A stretch of 53,958 nucleotides of DNA from a virus: positions 1 to 53,958 of the IMG/VR virus record IMGVR_UViG_3300024429_000008; one strand, written 5' to 3'. Below, piece by piece: positions 40,301 through 47,161 of this stretch. Position 1 is the stretch's first letter; every line of letters begins with the position of its first letter. Position numbers and translations under genes: made by a program. Under the pieces are notes generated by a model that saw nothing but the letters and a program-made list of their open reading frames with translations, was not told the origin of the DNA and did no database searches.

Positions 40301-40589
40301 AGAGCAGGTGGTCCGGACTCTTCCCCCCGGGGACATTCGGGATCACTACATCCAGCTAATTTCTTCCACTCTTGGAGCCTCTGGTCAAGCTCTATTAGGA
40401 ATAGATCCAATGCTTCTTGGCGAAGCGAAGCCGACTCGTGAAGCTGCCCGCCAACCTTCCGGAGCAGGCCCCATCTCCGGTCCAGCAGCCAACCCGCGAG
40501 GTCCCTACCGAACTGGGCCATTCGATCAAGTAAATCCTCGAACTGTAGGCAGGCAGCCATTACCCCCCACCTCCAGGTTTGGTTTCTGA
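37329..40589 (+). CDS. Very large internal virion/ejection-like protein
   Basis: The product is 1086 residues from ATG 37329. Position at the end of the structural block and size match the large core/ejection proteins of podoviruses. Mostly helical, with hydrophobic stretches (FARMIAGSIIAMELGNAVGV; AGNIAMGVTTGDF). No clear lysozyme or transglycosylase motif seen. Its 3' end overlaps the convergent gene 40560-40910 by 30 bases. Confidence 0.65.
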   Translation: MGSQIGSPGLLERPGLATRNLLVGDYESAFEAMFQPQNLTPKQRDAFLADHGLDKGPWRHVFTALTNPILIISLAVAYKFPVASAKNMFAVKDRIAAMSQRLPFMGKLASMQALFRGTGVPEAYGGVVRDVWDFRSGYSEMMSSVLQKFQKQVGRLPTQREQYVVSAWLDGLHKPLRGWKGEKGLVTIGKAASRYVVPEVGALMPGLEAKMGQPLLQLGRDFRGILDDMWGKTYGSIQNRTQLMRTIQRLEKKGTVDELTLAMRQYIQDPTKPMDYFPHRMMQNEEDFRKLMEAMTTPAGVRAFAGQAGRKTTKWVGTEAMKRKFAMNPSVQELKQLGPELVDPHALERMEDIIKYRTLAAARSSGKFADGTLKKMEKLTLGQIQEHYPTQMSRVEAQEFSGLLSESRPAPYSLKLLPVMSEYTHTSGSMYAWTTKAGADKLSGGERLSNLVDELKTVHKTTGSAAAGMRVDMLENTYIPMALGRGTFRSALKAQHWDQGMYRLGVWIKNPKVERIFGKKLTDTLAKQLTEAHGAFSYINLNQQAAGYFYLSTLGMNPASAMKNLLQLVLTTGPTLGTGTTIAGINSAMRKSHKYFAGRLGPRQLGHDEAVRFAFPEYGKSGLAASPIMDQVLQNTLQNAGNIAALPTGGVTNISKKISRAMMSLFTASENAVRLSTWEAGLIHAKRARMPMADATKFAARLVEETQFLTGPQNTPYWLVDKAPLVRQLAQFPLRFLEFATHTAFNLGVTEIDPVSGKARNLLGKNPGTFARMIAGSIIAMELGNAVGVDLEQALISGAMPTFQEGREGAFGGFPIIPPAFQVAGNIAMGVTTGDFTEAMRTTPLLIPGGVGTFRAMGLIPGVPFDLGQRASQLFERTYADYKQPAPDGRIAVYSGADTLRGFYSPWELVKQGIGIRSGDMRSEQELLSLLVKNRDSIRDARKSFLDARLQNNASGAQSIAERFEKQFGFVLPVTEQDLEAMQVRRRVTRLEQVVRTLPPGDIRDHYIQLISSTLGASGQALLGIDPMLLGEAKPTREAARQPSGAGPISGPAANPRGPYRTGPFDQVNPRTVGRQPLPPTSRFGF

Positions 40590-40910
40590 TAAACCCTGTC
40601 CAGCGGAGAATTGAACGGACAAGTCCCCATGCCGTGCCAAAGCTCCATCTTCATAGGGAGCCAACCAACGTCGATAGAACTCAGCCTTGACGCACTCCAG
40701 TACGCCCATTAAAGTGTTGCCCCGGTAGTATTGCCGCCCCTTAGCCCATAATTTCACCAGTAGAGAAGACAACACATAGTTCAACTCTCCTGGAGCGAAG
40801 GCGGCAGGAGTACCCAAGTCGGCGTCAGAGGAATCCCACACCAGAGTCTCAACCAGCTGGTTGACCAGCTCGTCATACCGTTTTCTATGTTGTTGGGGAA
40901 TGTAAGGCAT
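40560..40910 (-). CDS. Conserved phage protein (DUF6899-like)
   Basis: The product is 116 residues. MPYIPQQHRKRYDELVNQLVETL … GELNYVLSSLLVKLW … LMGVLECVKAEFYRRWLAPYEDGALARHGD is the pattern of a small family widespread in phages (MPYI…R…ELNY…EFYRR…PYED), which I recall as DUF6899. Role unknown. Last gene of the leftward operon, convergent with the structural block. Confidence 0.7.
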   Translation of the reverse strand: MPYIPQQHRKRYDELVNQLVETLVWDSSDADLGTPAAFAPGELNYVLSSLLVKLWAKGRQYYRGNTLMGVLECVKAEFYRRWLAPYEDGALARHGDLSVQFSAGQGLSETKPGGGG

Positions 40911-40920
40911 CTATTTTCTC

Positions 40921-41412
40921 CTAAGAGTTCTCTTCTATCACTCGCCTACCTCGTGGTGTCAACTCGAAGCAGAGACAGGATCGGTTCCCAGCTACCACCT
41001 TCTCAGGCAACGAGCGAATCCAACCCTGGTCTCGCAGTCGGGACATCAATGAGGACAGACTCATCTGTTCAAGACGGAATTTGGTGGCCAATCTCGATAC
41101 AGGCTGGGGTCCATTCCGCAATTCGTCCATGATCGTCTTGGTACGTCCGCCGTATGAATAGGTGGGCTGCCCATTTTGCCACACGGGTACGACACCACCG
41201 TACTCTTGACCCACCCATACTATGACCTTCCGGCCCTTGGGGCTCTTCCGTCGGGTCTGGCTATCCAGAATCAACTCGTCTTTGCAGAGCCGGGTGAAGC
41301 AAGGGTACACGGTCTGAGGCAAGTTGCCTGTCTCTGCCACTGCTTCAAATGCTGTTAAGCCCTTGGGTCCTCGAGCCTGGATCATTTGCAGTACCCTTTT
41401 CTCAACCCCCAT
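40921..41412 (-). CDS. Winged-helix DNA-binding protein
   Basis: The product is 163 residues with two probable winged-helix units: residues 1-65 (VLQMIQARGPKGLTAFEAVAETGNLPQTVYPCFTRLCKDELILDS…) and 90-160 (IMDELRNGPQPVSRLATKFRLEQMSLSSLMSRLRDQGWIRS…). It could be a transcription regulator, and is one candidate to bind the 11-base repeat. Two exact repeat copies lie in its own gene (40969 and 41327). It starts inside the end of the groES-like gene. Confidence 0.65.
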   Translation of the reverse strand: MGVEKRVLQMIQARGPKGLTAFEAVAETGNLPQTVYPCFTRLCKDELILDSQTRRKSPKGRKVIVWVGQEYGGVVPVWQNGQPTYSYGGRTKTIMDELRNGPQPVSRLATKFRLEQMSLSSLMSRLRDQGWIRSLPEKVVAGNRSCLCFELTPRGRRVIEENS

Positions 41413-41701
41413 CAGGGACCTCCCTCTCCGTGAAGACTATCATAACGTCTTCCTCCTGCATGACTAGCACAAGTTCATCAGCTATGCACAATGTTGTGAA
41501 ACCATAGTTCAAGAAAACGATCTCGTCCCCGACTTTCAGGGTTTGCACATCAGGACCCGCAATCAGGACGGTCCCAGTCTGTGTGGGTGTCCGAGCCTGG
41601 TCCGGGATCACAATGCCTCCTGCAGATACAGCTTCGGGGTCATCCCGCCTCACCAGGATTCGGTCAGCCAAGGGCTGGGGGTACTTCGTTATCTCGCTCA
41701 T
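41402..41701 (-). CDS. groES: GroES-like co-chaperonin
   Basis: The product is 99 residues. PLADRILVRRDD…SAGGIVIPDQA…TGTVLIAGPDVQTLKVGDEIVF … EEDVMIV follows the Cpn10 pattern from end to end, including the mobile-loop region (AGGIVIP). Phage GroES proteins replace or adapt the host co-chaperonin for capsid folding. No GroEL is encoded here. Confidence 0.88.
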   Translation of the reverse strand: MSEITKYPQPLADRILVRRDDPEAVSAGGIVIPDQARTPTQTGTVLIAGPDVQTLKVGDEIVFLNYGFTTLCIADELVLVMQEEDVMIVFTEREVPDGG

Positions 41702-41852
41702 CTATCAATCCTCCAGGATCATAGTCGTCCCAGTCAGGGTCTTCTAACTCCTTGAGTGGGTCGAAATCCTCTTCGAGTTCGGGACGACATATGCACTCGT
41801 CGAGTTCTCGACCACACCCATAACACGGTTCTGCTTTAGGATCAAATACCAT
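41664..41852 (-). CDS. Small acidic zinc-knuckle protein
   Basis: ATG 41852 overlaps the upstream gene's end. The product is 62 residues with C-Y-G-C and C-x-C (CYGCGRELDECIC), then a strongly acidic tail. Overlaps the groES start by 38 bases. Function unknown. Confidence 0.6.
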   Translation of the reverse strand: MVFDPKAEPCYGCGRELDECICRPELEEDFDPLKELEDPDWDDYDPGGLIDERDNEVPPALG

Positions 41853-42024
41853 CAGGGTCTTCTTCAGCCAATAGCCTATCTCCCTGTAGACGTTCGACTT
41901 CAGCAAGAAGTTCCTCACGATGCTTCAATGCTAAACATATCCCATCTCGTGCCATCAGCTCACCCAGAGACAGGCTACGAAATTGCTTCACCGTCATACA
42001 TCGTTTCAATTCTTCATCTGTCAT
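41842..42024 (-). CDS. Small helical protein
   Basis: The product is 60 residues. ATGA overlap with the upstream stop. A single charged helix (LALKHREELLAEVERLQGDRLLAEE). A near-match repeat word (41964-41974) is read as LSLG. Function unknown. Confidence 0.55.
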   Translation of the reverse strand: MTDEELKRCMTVKQFRSLSLGELMARDGICLALKHREELLAEVERLQGDRLLAEEDPDGI

Positions 42025-42548
42025 GGTAACACAATTCTACTTTGGCCTCGCTGACTATCGGCCTCGTGAGGTAATACAATCCTTTTGAGTTTCTCTTGAG
42101 CCTTTTCAGGTTTCACCAGTAGGGTCTTATGTTGGCAGATGAACATGCCCCATGAAGTTCGCTGCCACTCGCATGTCCCTGCCCACTCCCCCAGGGGCAT
42201 AGGGTGGGGTAGCTGCCCCGTGATCCGAGCCTTCACACAAAAGTCCACGGTATAGATCGGGGGAGGAGCACGACCTGGTAAGTACCCCTTGTGGGGGTGC
42301 ATCGTGTGTTGATACCGACAGCTGTACCACTTCCCAGAGAGCCTGATTCCTCGCCCAAAGCATACTCTCAGTAGGGTGAGGTTGCTCACTTCGGGCTCAG
42401 TTTGCTCCAGGGATAGCCGACATCGACCCTTCCTTTTGAAAACAACGAGGTCCTGAGCCATGCGTATACACATATCGACCGGGCCTCCCTCTCGATAGGC
42501 ATGATCGTGCGGTTGAACTGACACCATTATGGGACATGATGACGCCAT
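42021..42548 (-). CDS. Hypothetical protein of the leftward operon
   Basis: The product is 175 residues. Several Cys and His spread through a strand-rich sequence (RVCFGRGIRLSGKWYSCRYQHTMHPHKG); two C-x-W/C-x-H clusters may bind metal. No family recognised. Confidence 0.6.
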   Translation of the reverse strand: MASSCPIMVSVQPHDHAYREGGPVDMCIRMAQDLVVFKRKGRCRLSLEQTEPEVSNLTLLRVCFGRGIRLSGKWYSCRYQHTMHPHKGYLPGRAPPPIYTVDFCVKARITGQLPHPMPLGEWAGTCEWQRTSWGMFICQHKTLLVKPEKAQEKLKRIVLPHEADSQRGQSRIVLP

Positions 42549-42550
42549 AG

Positions 42551-42634
42551 TTACAACTTCCTACCTGTGATTGCGTCCATTATAGCCGCCACGATGAGTA
42601 TTGCACCCAAGATTATCGCTAGATTCACTGACAT
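42551..42634 (-). CDS. Tiny membrane peptide (27 residues)
   Basis: ATG at 42634 with GGAG 6 bases upstream, stop just before the next gene. MSVN then a single hydrophobic helix (LAIILGAILIVAAIMDAI) and a basic end. Well placed between two real genes; the gap has no other support. Confidence 0.6.
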   Translation of the reverse strand: MSVNLAIILGAILIVAAIMDAITGRKL

Positions 42635-42664
42635 TCCTACTCCATTCCGGAAGGAGGGGGGTTC

Positions 42665-42680
42665 CCGGGACAAGTCCCGG
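42665..42680 (-). promoter_or_regulatory. Tight inverted repeat in the intergenic gap
   Basis: CCGGGAC-AA-GTCCCGG is a perfect 7-bp stem with a 2-base loop, 19 bases from an exact repeat copy (42699-42709). It may be an operator or an mRNA end structure. No T-tract follows in the leftward direction. Confidence 0.6.
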
Positions 42681-42709
42681 TTACCCACCCCTCGCCTCCC
42701 TGTCTCTGC

Positions 42710-43183
42710 CTACTCGTCGGAATCGACTCGCCCATTGTACAGGATGTTGAAGTAAGTTCGATTCTCTTTGCCTTTGGTTGCCGTGATGCTCACCTGTAGG
42801 ACCGCTATGGAGTCCTTCGATTCGGTAGCGGCTTTCAGTACTTCAACGGCCTCGGAAAGAGTTTTGATGTTTCGTTCACAAACACACCGGGCCAATACCA
42901 ATAATCCCCTATGGGCATAAATGGTACCGCCGGGCCCACGTGGGAACCAGAAGGAATCTGTGAAGGATTCCCCTTCCTTCTCTCCTACCAGGATCTCCAT
43001 TGTGATCTTGGCTACGCCGGTCTCGACATCTCGGGCAATGACTTTATCCATGTGAAACTTTGTGAGTGCGACAGTGTATTCTCCCACTCCAATCTCGGAC
43101 GCCTTGCGGGTGAGATCTACATCATTCGCGAACTGCTCGTACTCAGCTACAACATCCAGGAACCCAGCTTCGTCACGACTCAT
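42710..43183 (-). CDS. Putative single-stranded DNA-binding protein
   Basis: The product is 157 residues, overlapping the Sak4-like gene by 4 bases. Strand-rich N-terminal two thirds (VGEYTVALTKFHMDKVI…VAKITMEILVGEKEGESFTDSFWFP) resemble phage OB-fold proteins (DUF669-like) that partner Sak4 ATPases. Acidic C-terminus (GRVDSDE), a common SSB feature. Assignment relies on context. Confidence 0.5.
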   Translation of the reverse strand: MSRDEAGFLDVVAEYEQFANDVDLTRKASEIGVGEYTVALTKFHMDKVIARDVETGVAKITMEILVGEKEGESFTDSFWFPRGPGGTIYAHRGLLVLARCVCERNIKTLSEAVEVLKAATESKDSIAVLQVSITATKGKENRTYFNILYNGRVDSDE

Positions 43184-44073
43184 TTCTTTTCTCCAGTAAG
43201 TTCTTGGACAGCTGTCTCATACGCCTGAGACAAGGATGCCCAACCTCCTATTTTAGGTACAACGGTCTTATCAGGGAAGGGAACTCGGATCTTAACGTCA
43301 TTGGTTGTTTCCCCTTTCCAAACTCCTCCGGGGATAGTCCTTAGAACCCTTATCACTTCTTTCTTTGTTTCGCCTGGGATCTCAACGATTTTTCCCAATA
43401 CTGCCTTCTTGATTCCAGGTTCCACCCAAGTCCTCGAGGCGAATTCCATGAACAGCATGTGCTCGCACTCCCGACGAATGGCAATGGCGAATGAATCCGA
43501 AACAGCCAAGGACTGGATTATCTTTGTTTCCCCTCCAACCTGCTTCGTCTTAGGAGTCACATGGGCCAGCATCGTCCAACCAAGTCCGGCTCGATGAGCA
43601 CTGTCTAGGATACCAAAGACCTCCTTTCGCACGATGGTGTAGGCATTACCATTCCCATCTTTGTACTCCAAAGGGTCATCGATATTGTGGTTCAGGCAGA
43701 AGTCTCGCAGGAAGATATCAATGAGCTTGTCAATGGTATCAATGCCCAGCATCTCTATGTCCGTCTTGCCACTACGCTTACGCCCGATGATCTTCTCTGC
43801 CATTTCCCTGTAGGCAGCGGCTTGTTTCCCTGGCGGGACAGACTTGGGAACCACGTAAACACCTGCTTGGGGATCATCCACCGTGTTACCTCCACCCTCT
43901 GTGTCCAGGATGAATGCACGTGGATTGCTGTGCAGGATAGTGGACTTACCACAACCTGGTCTACCGACGAAAACATAGCGTCCCTCGTTTGCAGAGACAG
44001 GGGCGAAACCCTGGTGGACTCCCGGCATGGCCAAAAGGTCCTTAGCTAGAGGGCTAGTGATGGTACTACTCAT
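43180..44073 (-). CDS. Sak4-like RecA-fold recombination ATPase
   Basis: The product is 297 residues. Walker A GRPGCGKST at about residues 37-45, an AFILDTEGGG strand at about 52-61, Walker B-like EMLGIDTIDKL at about 106-116. This is the AAA_24/Sak4 single-strand annealing-associated ATPase pattern. Partners are likely the ssDNA-binding protein downstream and the nuclease upstream. An exact repeat copy (43991-44001) is read as APVSANE. Confidence 0.75.
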   Translation of the reverse strand: MSSTITSPLAKDLLAMPGVHQGFAPVSANEGRYVFVGRPGCGKSTILHSNPRAFILDTEGGGNTVDDPQAGVYVVPKSVPPGKQAAAYREMAEKIIGRKRSGKTDIEMLGIDTIDKLIDIFLRDFCLNHNIDDPLEYKDGNGNAYTIVRKEVFGILDSAHRAGLGWTMLAHVTPKTKQVGGETKIIQSLAVSDSFAIAIRRECEHMLFMEFASRTWVEPGIKKAVLGKIVEIPGETKKEVIRVLRTIPGGVWKGETTNDVKIRVPFPDKTVVPKIGGWASLSQAYETAVQELTGEKK

Positions 44074-44085
44074 AGCTCAATCCTC

Positions 44086-45276
44086 CTAGTTGTAATCCCG
44101 AGTTTCCTCGTCTTCTTCATCTTCTCGGAACTTGATTTCAAATCGACGGTTCACTTCTTCCTCCCATGTGATGGGATCACTAGAGCACAATCCGGAGAAG
44201 GGACACTCACTGTTGAAGGTCTGGCAAGCATAGTCTCCGGCCCGGAAGAATCGCTCCAGGTTGGAATTCGCCCGACAGGCTCTAGCTGTCTGTTGCAGGC
44301 GGAGGTACAGCTCCTTGCTGAGCGTTGGACTCGTGAAGGCTGTGGCTGTCTGCAAGATGGGAGAGTTCTTCTCGTCCTTTGCGTGTTCGTCCCTGTACCA
44401 CTCGTGGATACGCTCAATGTAGTGATTGAAGCCTTCCTTGTCCTTCGTTTTGGGACAATACTTGATCGTTGGCTTCCTTACAATGTTGTGGATGGAGCCC
44501 ATGACCCTGTAGTGGGGGTACTCTGGAGAGGACTCGGCCCAGGCATCTAGGTGGCATTGCAGGACCAGCCGGTACAGAGCAATCTGGGAAGAAATACGGA
44601 CTGACCGTGCTCGTGCCATCGTCTTCATGGAAGTTGTCTTATGGTCAATGATCCATACGTCTCCCGTGGACTTCTTCACGAGGGCCAGGTCGCAAGGGGA
44701 TACCAATGGGACGGAAATGCCACAGACCTTGGCTTCCAGTTTCAGCTCGATGCAGGGCAGGCCGTCTGGAGTCTCCAGGATTTCCCACTCCTCCCAGTTA
44801 AAGGGAACGAAATCCATGAAAGCTACAGCCATTGCCCGTGCTTTATGGAAATCATCCTCCATGGTTTGGAGTACTGATGTCACCATCTTACCAGATGGAG
44901 TAAATCCAGCCGGGTCAGCTGATGCCAATACTTCATTGGACATCTTGTTCAAGGTCTTGTTGGCTGCCTGCAATGCCTTGTCTCTGCTCTCTCCAGAAAA
45001 CAAGGCTTGCAGAACCAAGTGGAAGACACGACCAAGGGATAGGGAGGACACATACTCCCTGGGATGTAAGCCCAGCTTGTAGAGATACATGAACTTCCTT
45101 GGGCAATGCTCCAGCTCGTGCATAGCCGACGACCGGATGGTTGGCATACGGATGTCAGTAAACAAATCCTTGAGACACTCCGGCAGAGTCTGACCCTGGC
45201 AGCTGCCAGGATGCTCGAAGATACCCACTGAGTCAGAACACGGGGGGTCAATTTTACATTCAGCTACGTCAGGCAT
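44086..45276 (-). CDS. PD-(D/E)XK (RecB/Cas4-like) nuclease with Fe-S-type Cys
   Basis: The product is 396 residues from ATG 45276 (MPDVAEC…), which overlaps the previous gene by 8 bases. MHELEHCPRKFMYLY is the CxxxF/Y N-terminal motif of PDDEXK_1; DLALVKK…VWIIDHKTT is the D…D-x-K nuclease core; the late C…C-x5-C cluster (ACQTFNSECPFSGLC) with the early Cys resembles Cas4/AddB Fe-S ligands. Likely an exonuclease for recombination. Confidence 0.8.
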   Translation of the reverse strand: MPDVAECKIDPPCSDSVGIFEHPGSCQGQTLPECLKDLFTDIRMPTIRSSAMHELEHCPRKFMYLYKLGLHPREYVSSLSLGRVFHLVLQALFSGESRDKALQAANKTLNKMSNEVLASADPAGFTPSGKMVTSVLQTMEDDFHKARAMAVAFMDFVPFNWEEWEILETPDGLPCIELKLEAKVCGISVPLVSPCDLALVKKSTGDVWIIDHKTTSMKTMARARSVRISSQIALYRLVLQCHLDAWAESSPEYPHYRVMGSIHNIVRKPTIKYCPKTKDKEGFNHYIERIHEWYRDEHAKDEKNSPILQTATAFTSPTLSKELYLRLQQTARACRANSNLERFFRAGDYACQTFNSECPFSGLCSSDPITWEEEVNRRFEIKFREDEEDEETRDYN

Positions 45277-45805
45277 CTTTTTGTTTTTCCTTCCAAAATC
45301 TTTCTGTGTGACATTCTCGGCATATCCGAACCTCCCAAACGACGCCCCGTACTTCCTGTGTGCGAAGCAATTGGGCAGAAGAACAACCACAACCGGGGCA
45401 GTTGTCCCTCGCTCTATTTTTAGGCTCGGTTTTGTCGGGAGTCAAGTTTTTTCTGAAAAATTCCCTCTGCTGTCCTCGGTCGTCCCACTTGAAAGGTTCT
45501 CTCTCTTGAAAGTACATGATGGCCATGGCATTAAAGACGATTGCAGCGAGGTGATCCTCGTCGTCCTCTCCCATGACGAACTGCTGTAAGTGGCGATGAA
45601 GGCTGGACAAGAATCGGGTAAAGGGCATACCCTTGGCCCAGTTCCAGTCCCCATAGTGCTCTGCACCCTTGGTGTAGAGATCTGCTACCCTTCGCAGAGA
45701 CAGGGCAGGGATCAATTCATAGCGGGGCTTCCCTTCTTGGCTATCCCGGTGGGCTCCGGAAGTGAATGTCTCCTTCTCCCCTGATTGTTTTAGCTGATAA
45801 TCCAT
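45269..45805 (-). CDS. dATP/dGTP diphosphohydrolase-like protein with zinc ribbon
   Basis: The product is 178 residues. GKPRYELIPALSLRRVADLYTKGAEHYGDWNWAKGMPFTRFLSSLHRHL…GEDDEDHLAAIVFNAMAIMYF is the DUF5664/MazZ-type N-terminal family (dATP/dGTP diphosphohydrolase). A C-terminal zinc ribbon (CPGCG…CRECH, residues ~135-168) is fused. It may shape the nucleotide pool or regulate synthesis. No PurZ homologue is seen, so a modified 2-aminoadenine genome is not supported. Confidence 0.75.
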   Translation of the reverse strand: MDYQLKQSGEKETFTSGAHRDSQEGKPRYELIPALSLRRVADLYTKGAEHYGDWNWAKGMPFTRFLSSLHRHLQQFVMGEDDEDHLAAIVFNAMAIMYFQEREPFKWDDRGQQREFFRKNLTPDKTEPKNRARDNCPGCGCSSAQLLRTQEVRGVVWEVRICRECHTERFWKEKQKDA

Positions 45806-45807
45806 GA

Positions 45808-45978
45808 TTATACCTCCTCTCCGGTCAACCTATGGATGACCTTCATTCGATCTCGCAACCGTAGGACCTCAGCGTAGAGGCAGCGAGGGCACCGCCATTT
45901 TCCGAGTTCATGTTCGAATAATCCAAAGAGATGTCCGCAACGATCACAGACAGGCTGTGTGAGGTCTTTCCAAGACAT
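45808..45978 (-). CDS. Small zinc-ribbon protein
   Basis: ATG 45978 is chosen with GGAGG 8 bases upstream. The product is 56 residues with CDRC and CPRC pairs around residues 11-32, then a charged helix. Unknown function, possibly nucleic acid binding. Confidence 0.6.
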   Translation of the reverse strand: MSWKDLTQPVCDRCGHLFGLFEHELGKWRCPRCLYAEVLRLRDRMKVIHRLTGEEV

Positions 45979-45980
45979 AA

Positions 45981-46607
45981 TTAACTCCTCCAATTTCGGG
46001 CATTGTGTCGATTCTTCTCATACCAGGAGTCCGAGTAACTTCGGTCTGGCATCCATACACAGGGATAGAATAGGTGTCCCATCATCACTCGTATCATCAT
46101 CTCTCCCAACCTCCGACGGGCGGCTGGCAAGTTGTGCCCTGGAGCGAACCACAACCGGAGACCAAATGCACAGGCTGTCTGGATGAGACGATCCAGAATG
46201 ATCCCTTCGGGTAGTCCCTCCTTTCTCTCATACGCTCGGAACTCGGCCTGGGAGGACTCCACCAGGAGGTACCGCCCACCAGGGTCTCCTGCGGAAGGGG
46301 CAATGCGACACAGCCTCTCGAAGGCTTTGCTTGCCCGCTTCCAGTCCTTGGTAAAGAGGTTTGTATAGATCTCCGAGACCCGGTACTTGCGTTCCCAGGT
46401 GCAGCAACGGTCATGCCGTACCCCTTCCGGAAATTCCAGACAATAGTCTCCCGCGAACAGGGCATCGACCTTCGTGTCAATAATAATCTCATGACTCTTC
46501 CCGGTCCGGTCCGACCACCAAGTCAGTGTCGCTGGGAACAGGACCGGGATCTTCTCCCGGGAATCTATCACTACTGTTAGCTTCTTCGGCACGACGGGCA
46601 ATCTCAC
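45981..46607 (-). CDS. ERCC4/XPF-type nuclease
   Basis: The product is 208 residues from GTG 46607 (GGAAGG 7 bases upstream). VVIDSREK (residues 12-19), FAGDYCLE (51-58) and ERKY (72-75) match the ERCC4 nuclease D…G-D-Y…E-R-K active site; EIYTNLF…ASKAFERL and YLLVESS follow as in the family. Structure-specific endonuclease for replication or recombination intermediates. The start lies inside the upstream gene (119-base overlap). Confidence 0.8.
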   Translation of the reverse strand: MRLPVVPKKLTVVIDSREKIPVLFPATLTWWSDRTGKSHEIIIDTKVDALFAGDYCLEFPEGVRHDRCCTWERKYRVSEIYTNLFTKDWKRASKAFERLCRIAPSAGDPGGRYLLVESSQAEFRAYERKEGLPEGIILDRLIQTACAFGLRLWFAPGHNLPAARRRLGEMMIRVMMGHLFYPCVWMPDRSYSDSWYEKNRHNARNWRS

Positions 46608-46776
46608 GGTCTATCCTTCCTCTCTCAACGAAGATTCTATCCCAGGCATTATGGTAGGCCTTAGTTGGCATCCTCGAGCTTTCTTCGAGATACCGGTCAA
46701 CAAGGGCATCCATCTTCTCCTCGGCCTTCAACGCCATCTGGATCAACTGCTCGTCGCTCGGGTCTTGTAAGTTCAT
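46489..46776 (-). CDS. Hypothetical helical protein overlapping the ERCC4 gene
   Basis: The product is 95 residues; GGAG lies 8 bases upstream of the ATG at 46776. Helical, charged N-terminal 65 residues, Pro/Asp-rich tail. The 119-base overlap with the ERCC4-like frame is long, but both starts have good ribosome sites. Confidence 0.5.
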   Translation of the reverse strand: MNLQDPSDEQLIQMALKAEEKMDALVDRYLEESSRMPTKAYHNAWDRIFVERGRIDREIARRAEEANSSDRFPGEDPGPVPSDTDLVVGPDREES

Positions 46777-46906
46777 CGTCTTTCTCCGGGTCCCAGGTCT
46801 TCAGTTCCTTCTTACCAAACAGGGCCTCGAAGTTCTCGTAATACTTCTCCCGAGATACCTGTCGGGGTCGTGTCCAGTCTCCTTTGGAAAATCCTAACCA
46901 CAACAC
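46697..46906 (-). CDS. Hypothetical small protein
   Basis: GTG 46906 is chosen for AGGAG 8 bases upstream, just after the previous stop. The product is 69 residues, with aromatic start (LWLGFSKGDW) and a charged C-terminal half. Overlaps the next gene by 80 bases. Moderate support. Confidence 0.45.
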   Translation of the reverse strand: MLWLGFSKGDWTRPRQVSREKYYENFEALFGKKELKTWDPEKDDELTRPERRAVDPDGVEGRGEDGCPC

Positions 46907-46917
46907 AATCTTCTCTC

Positions 46918-47157
46918 CTATTGCTGATAATCCAAGTGAGTCCTGACGGACTTCAACTCTCGCCTCCACGCCGTAATCCCAGCAGCGAAGCCTAGGAGGT
47001 ACTCCCGCATCAATTCCTTCTGAGTCATTTTAGTATGCTTAGCCTGCTCCCGGACACATTCCGGGGTGTCTGCTGGGGGATCACTCTTAGCTCCTGCTCC
47101 TCTCTGCCACCCCGTTATGTAGACTTGGATGATACCCTCTTTAGTTCTCTTGGTCAT
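46918..47157 (-). CDS. Hypothetical small protein
   Basis: ATG 47157 lies just past the phosphoesterase stop. The product is 79 residues: basic N-terminus (MTKRTKEGIIQVYITGWQRG) and a helical segment (KELMREYLLGFAAGITAWRREL). No family recognised. Confidence 0.55.
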   Translation of the reverse strand: MTKRTKEGIIQVYITGWQRGAGAKSDPPADTPECVREQAKHTKMTQKELMREYLLGFAAGITAWRRELKSVRTHLDYQQ

Positions 47158-47161
47158 TTGA

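Noticed and set aside
12696-40589. A phage endolysin or virion lysozyme.
   Set aside because: I looked for lysozyme, amidase and transglycosylase motifs in the small genes and internal virion proteins and saw none convincing; the lytic enzyme may be too diverged to see by eye.
42567-42755. Plus-strand frame of 62 codons.
   Set aside because: It runs antisense to the leftward operon, through a hairpin, and lacks a ribosome site; the minus-strand 27-residue gene explains the gap better.
45269-45805. Evidence for a 2-aminoadenine (Z) genome.
   Set aside because: No PurZ-like or DatZ-like gene was seen, and the polymerase looks like a standard family A enzyme with UDG.
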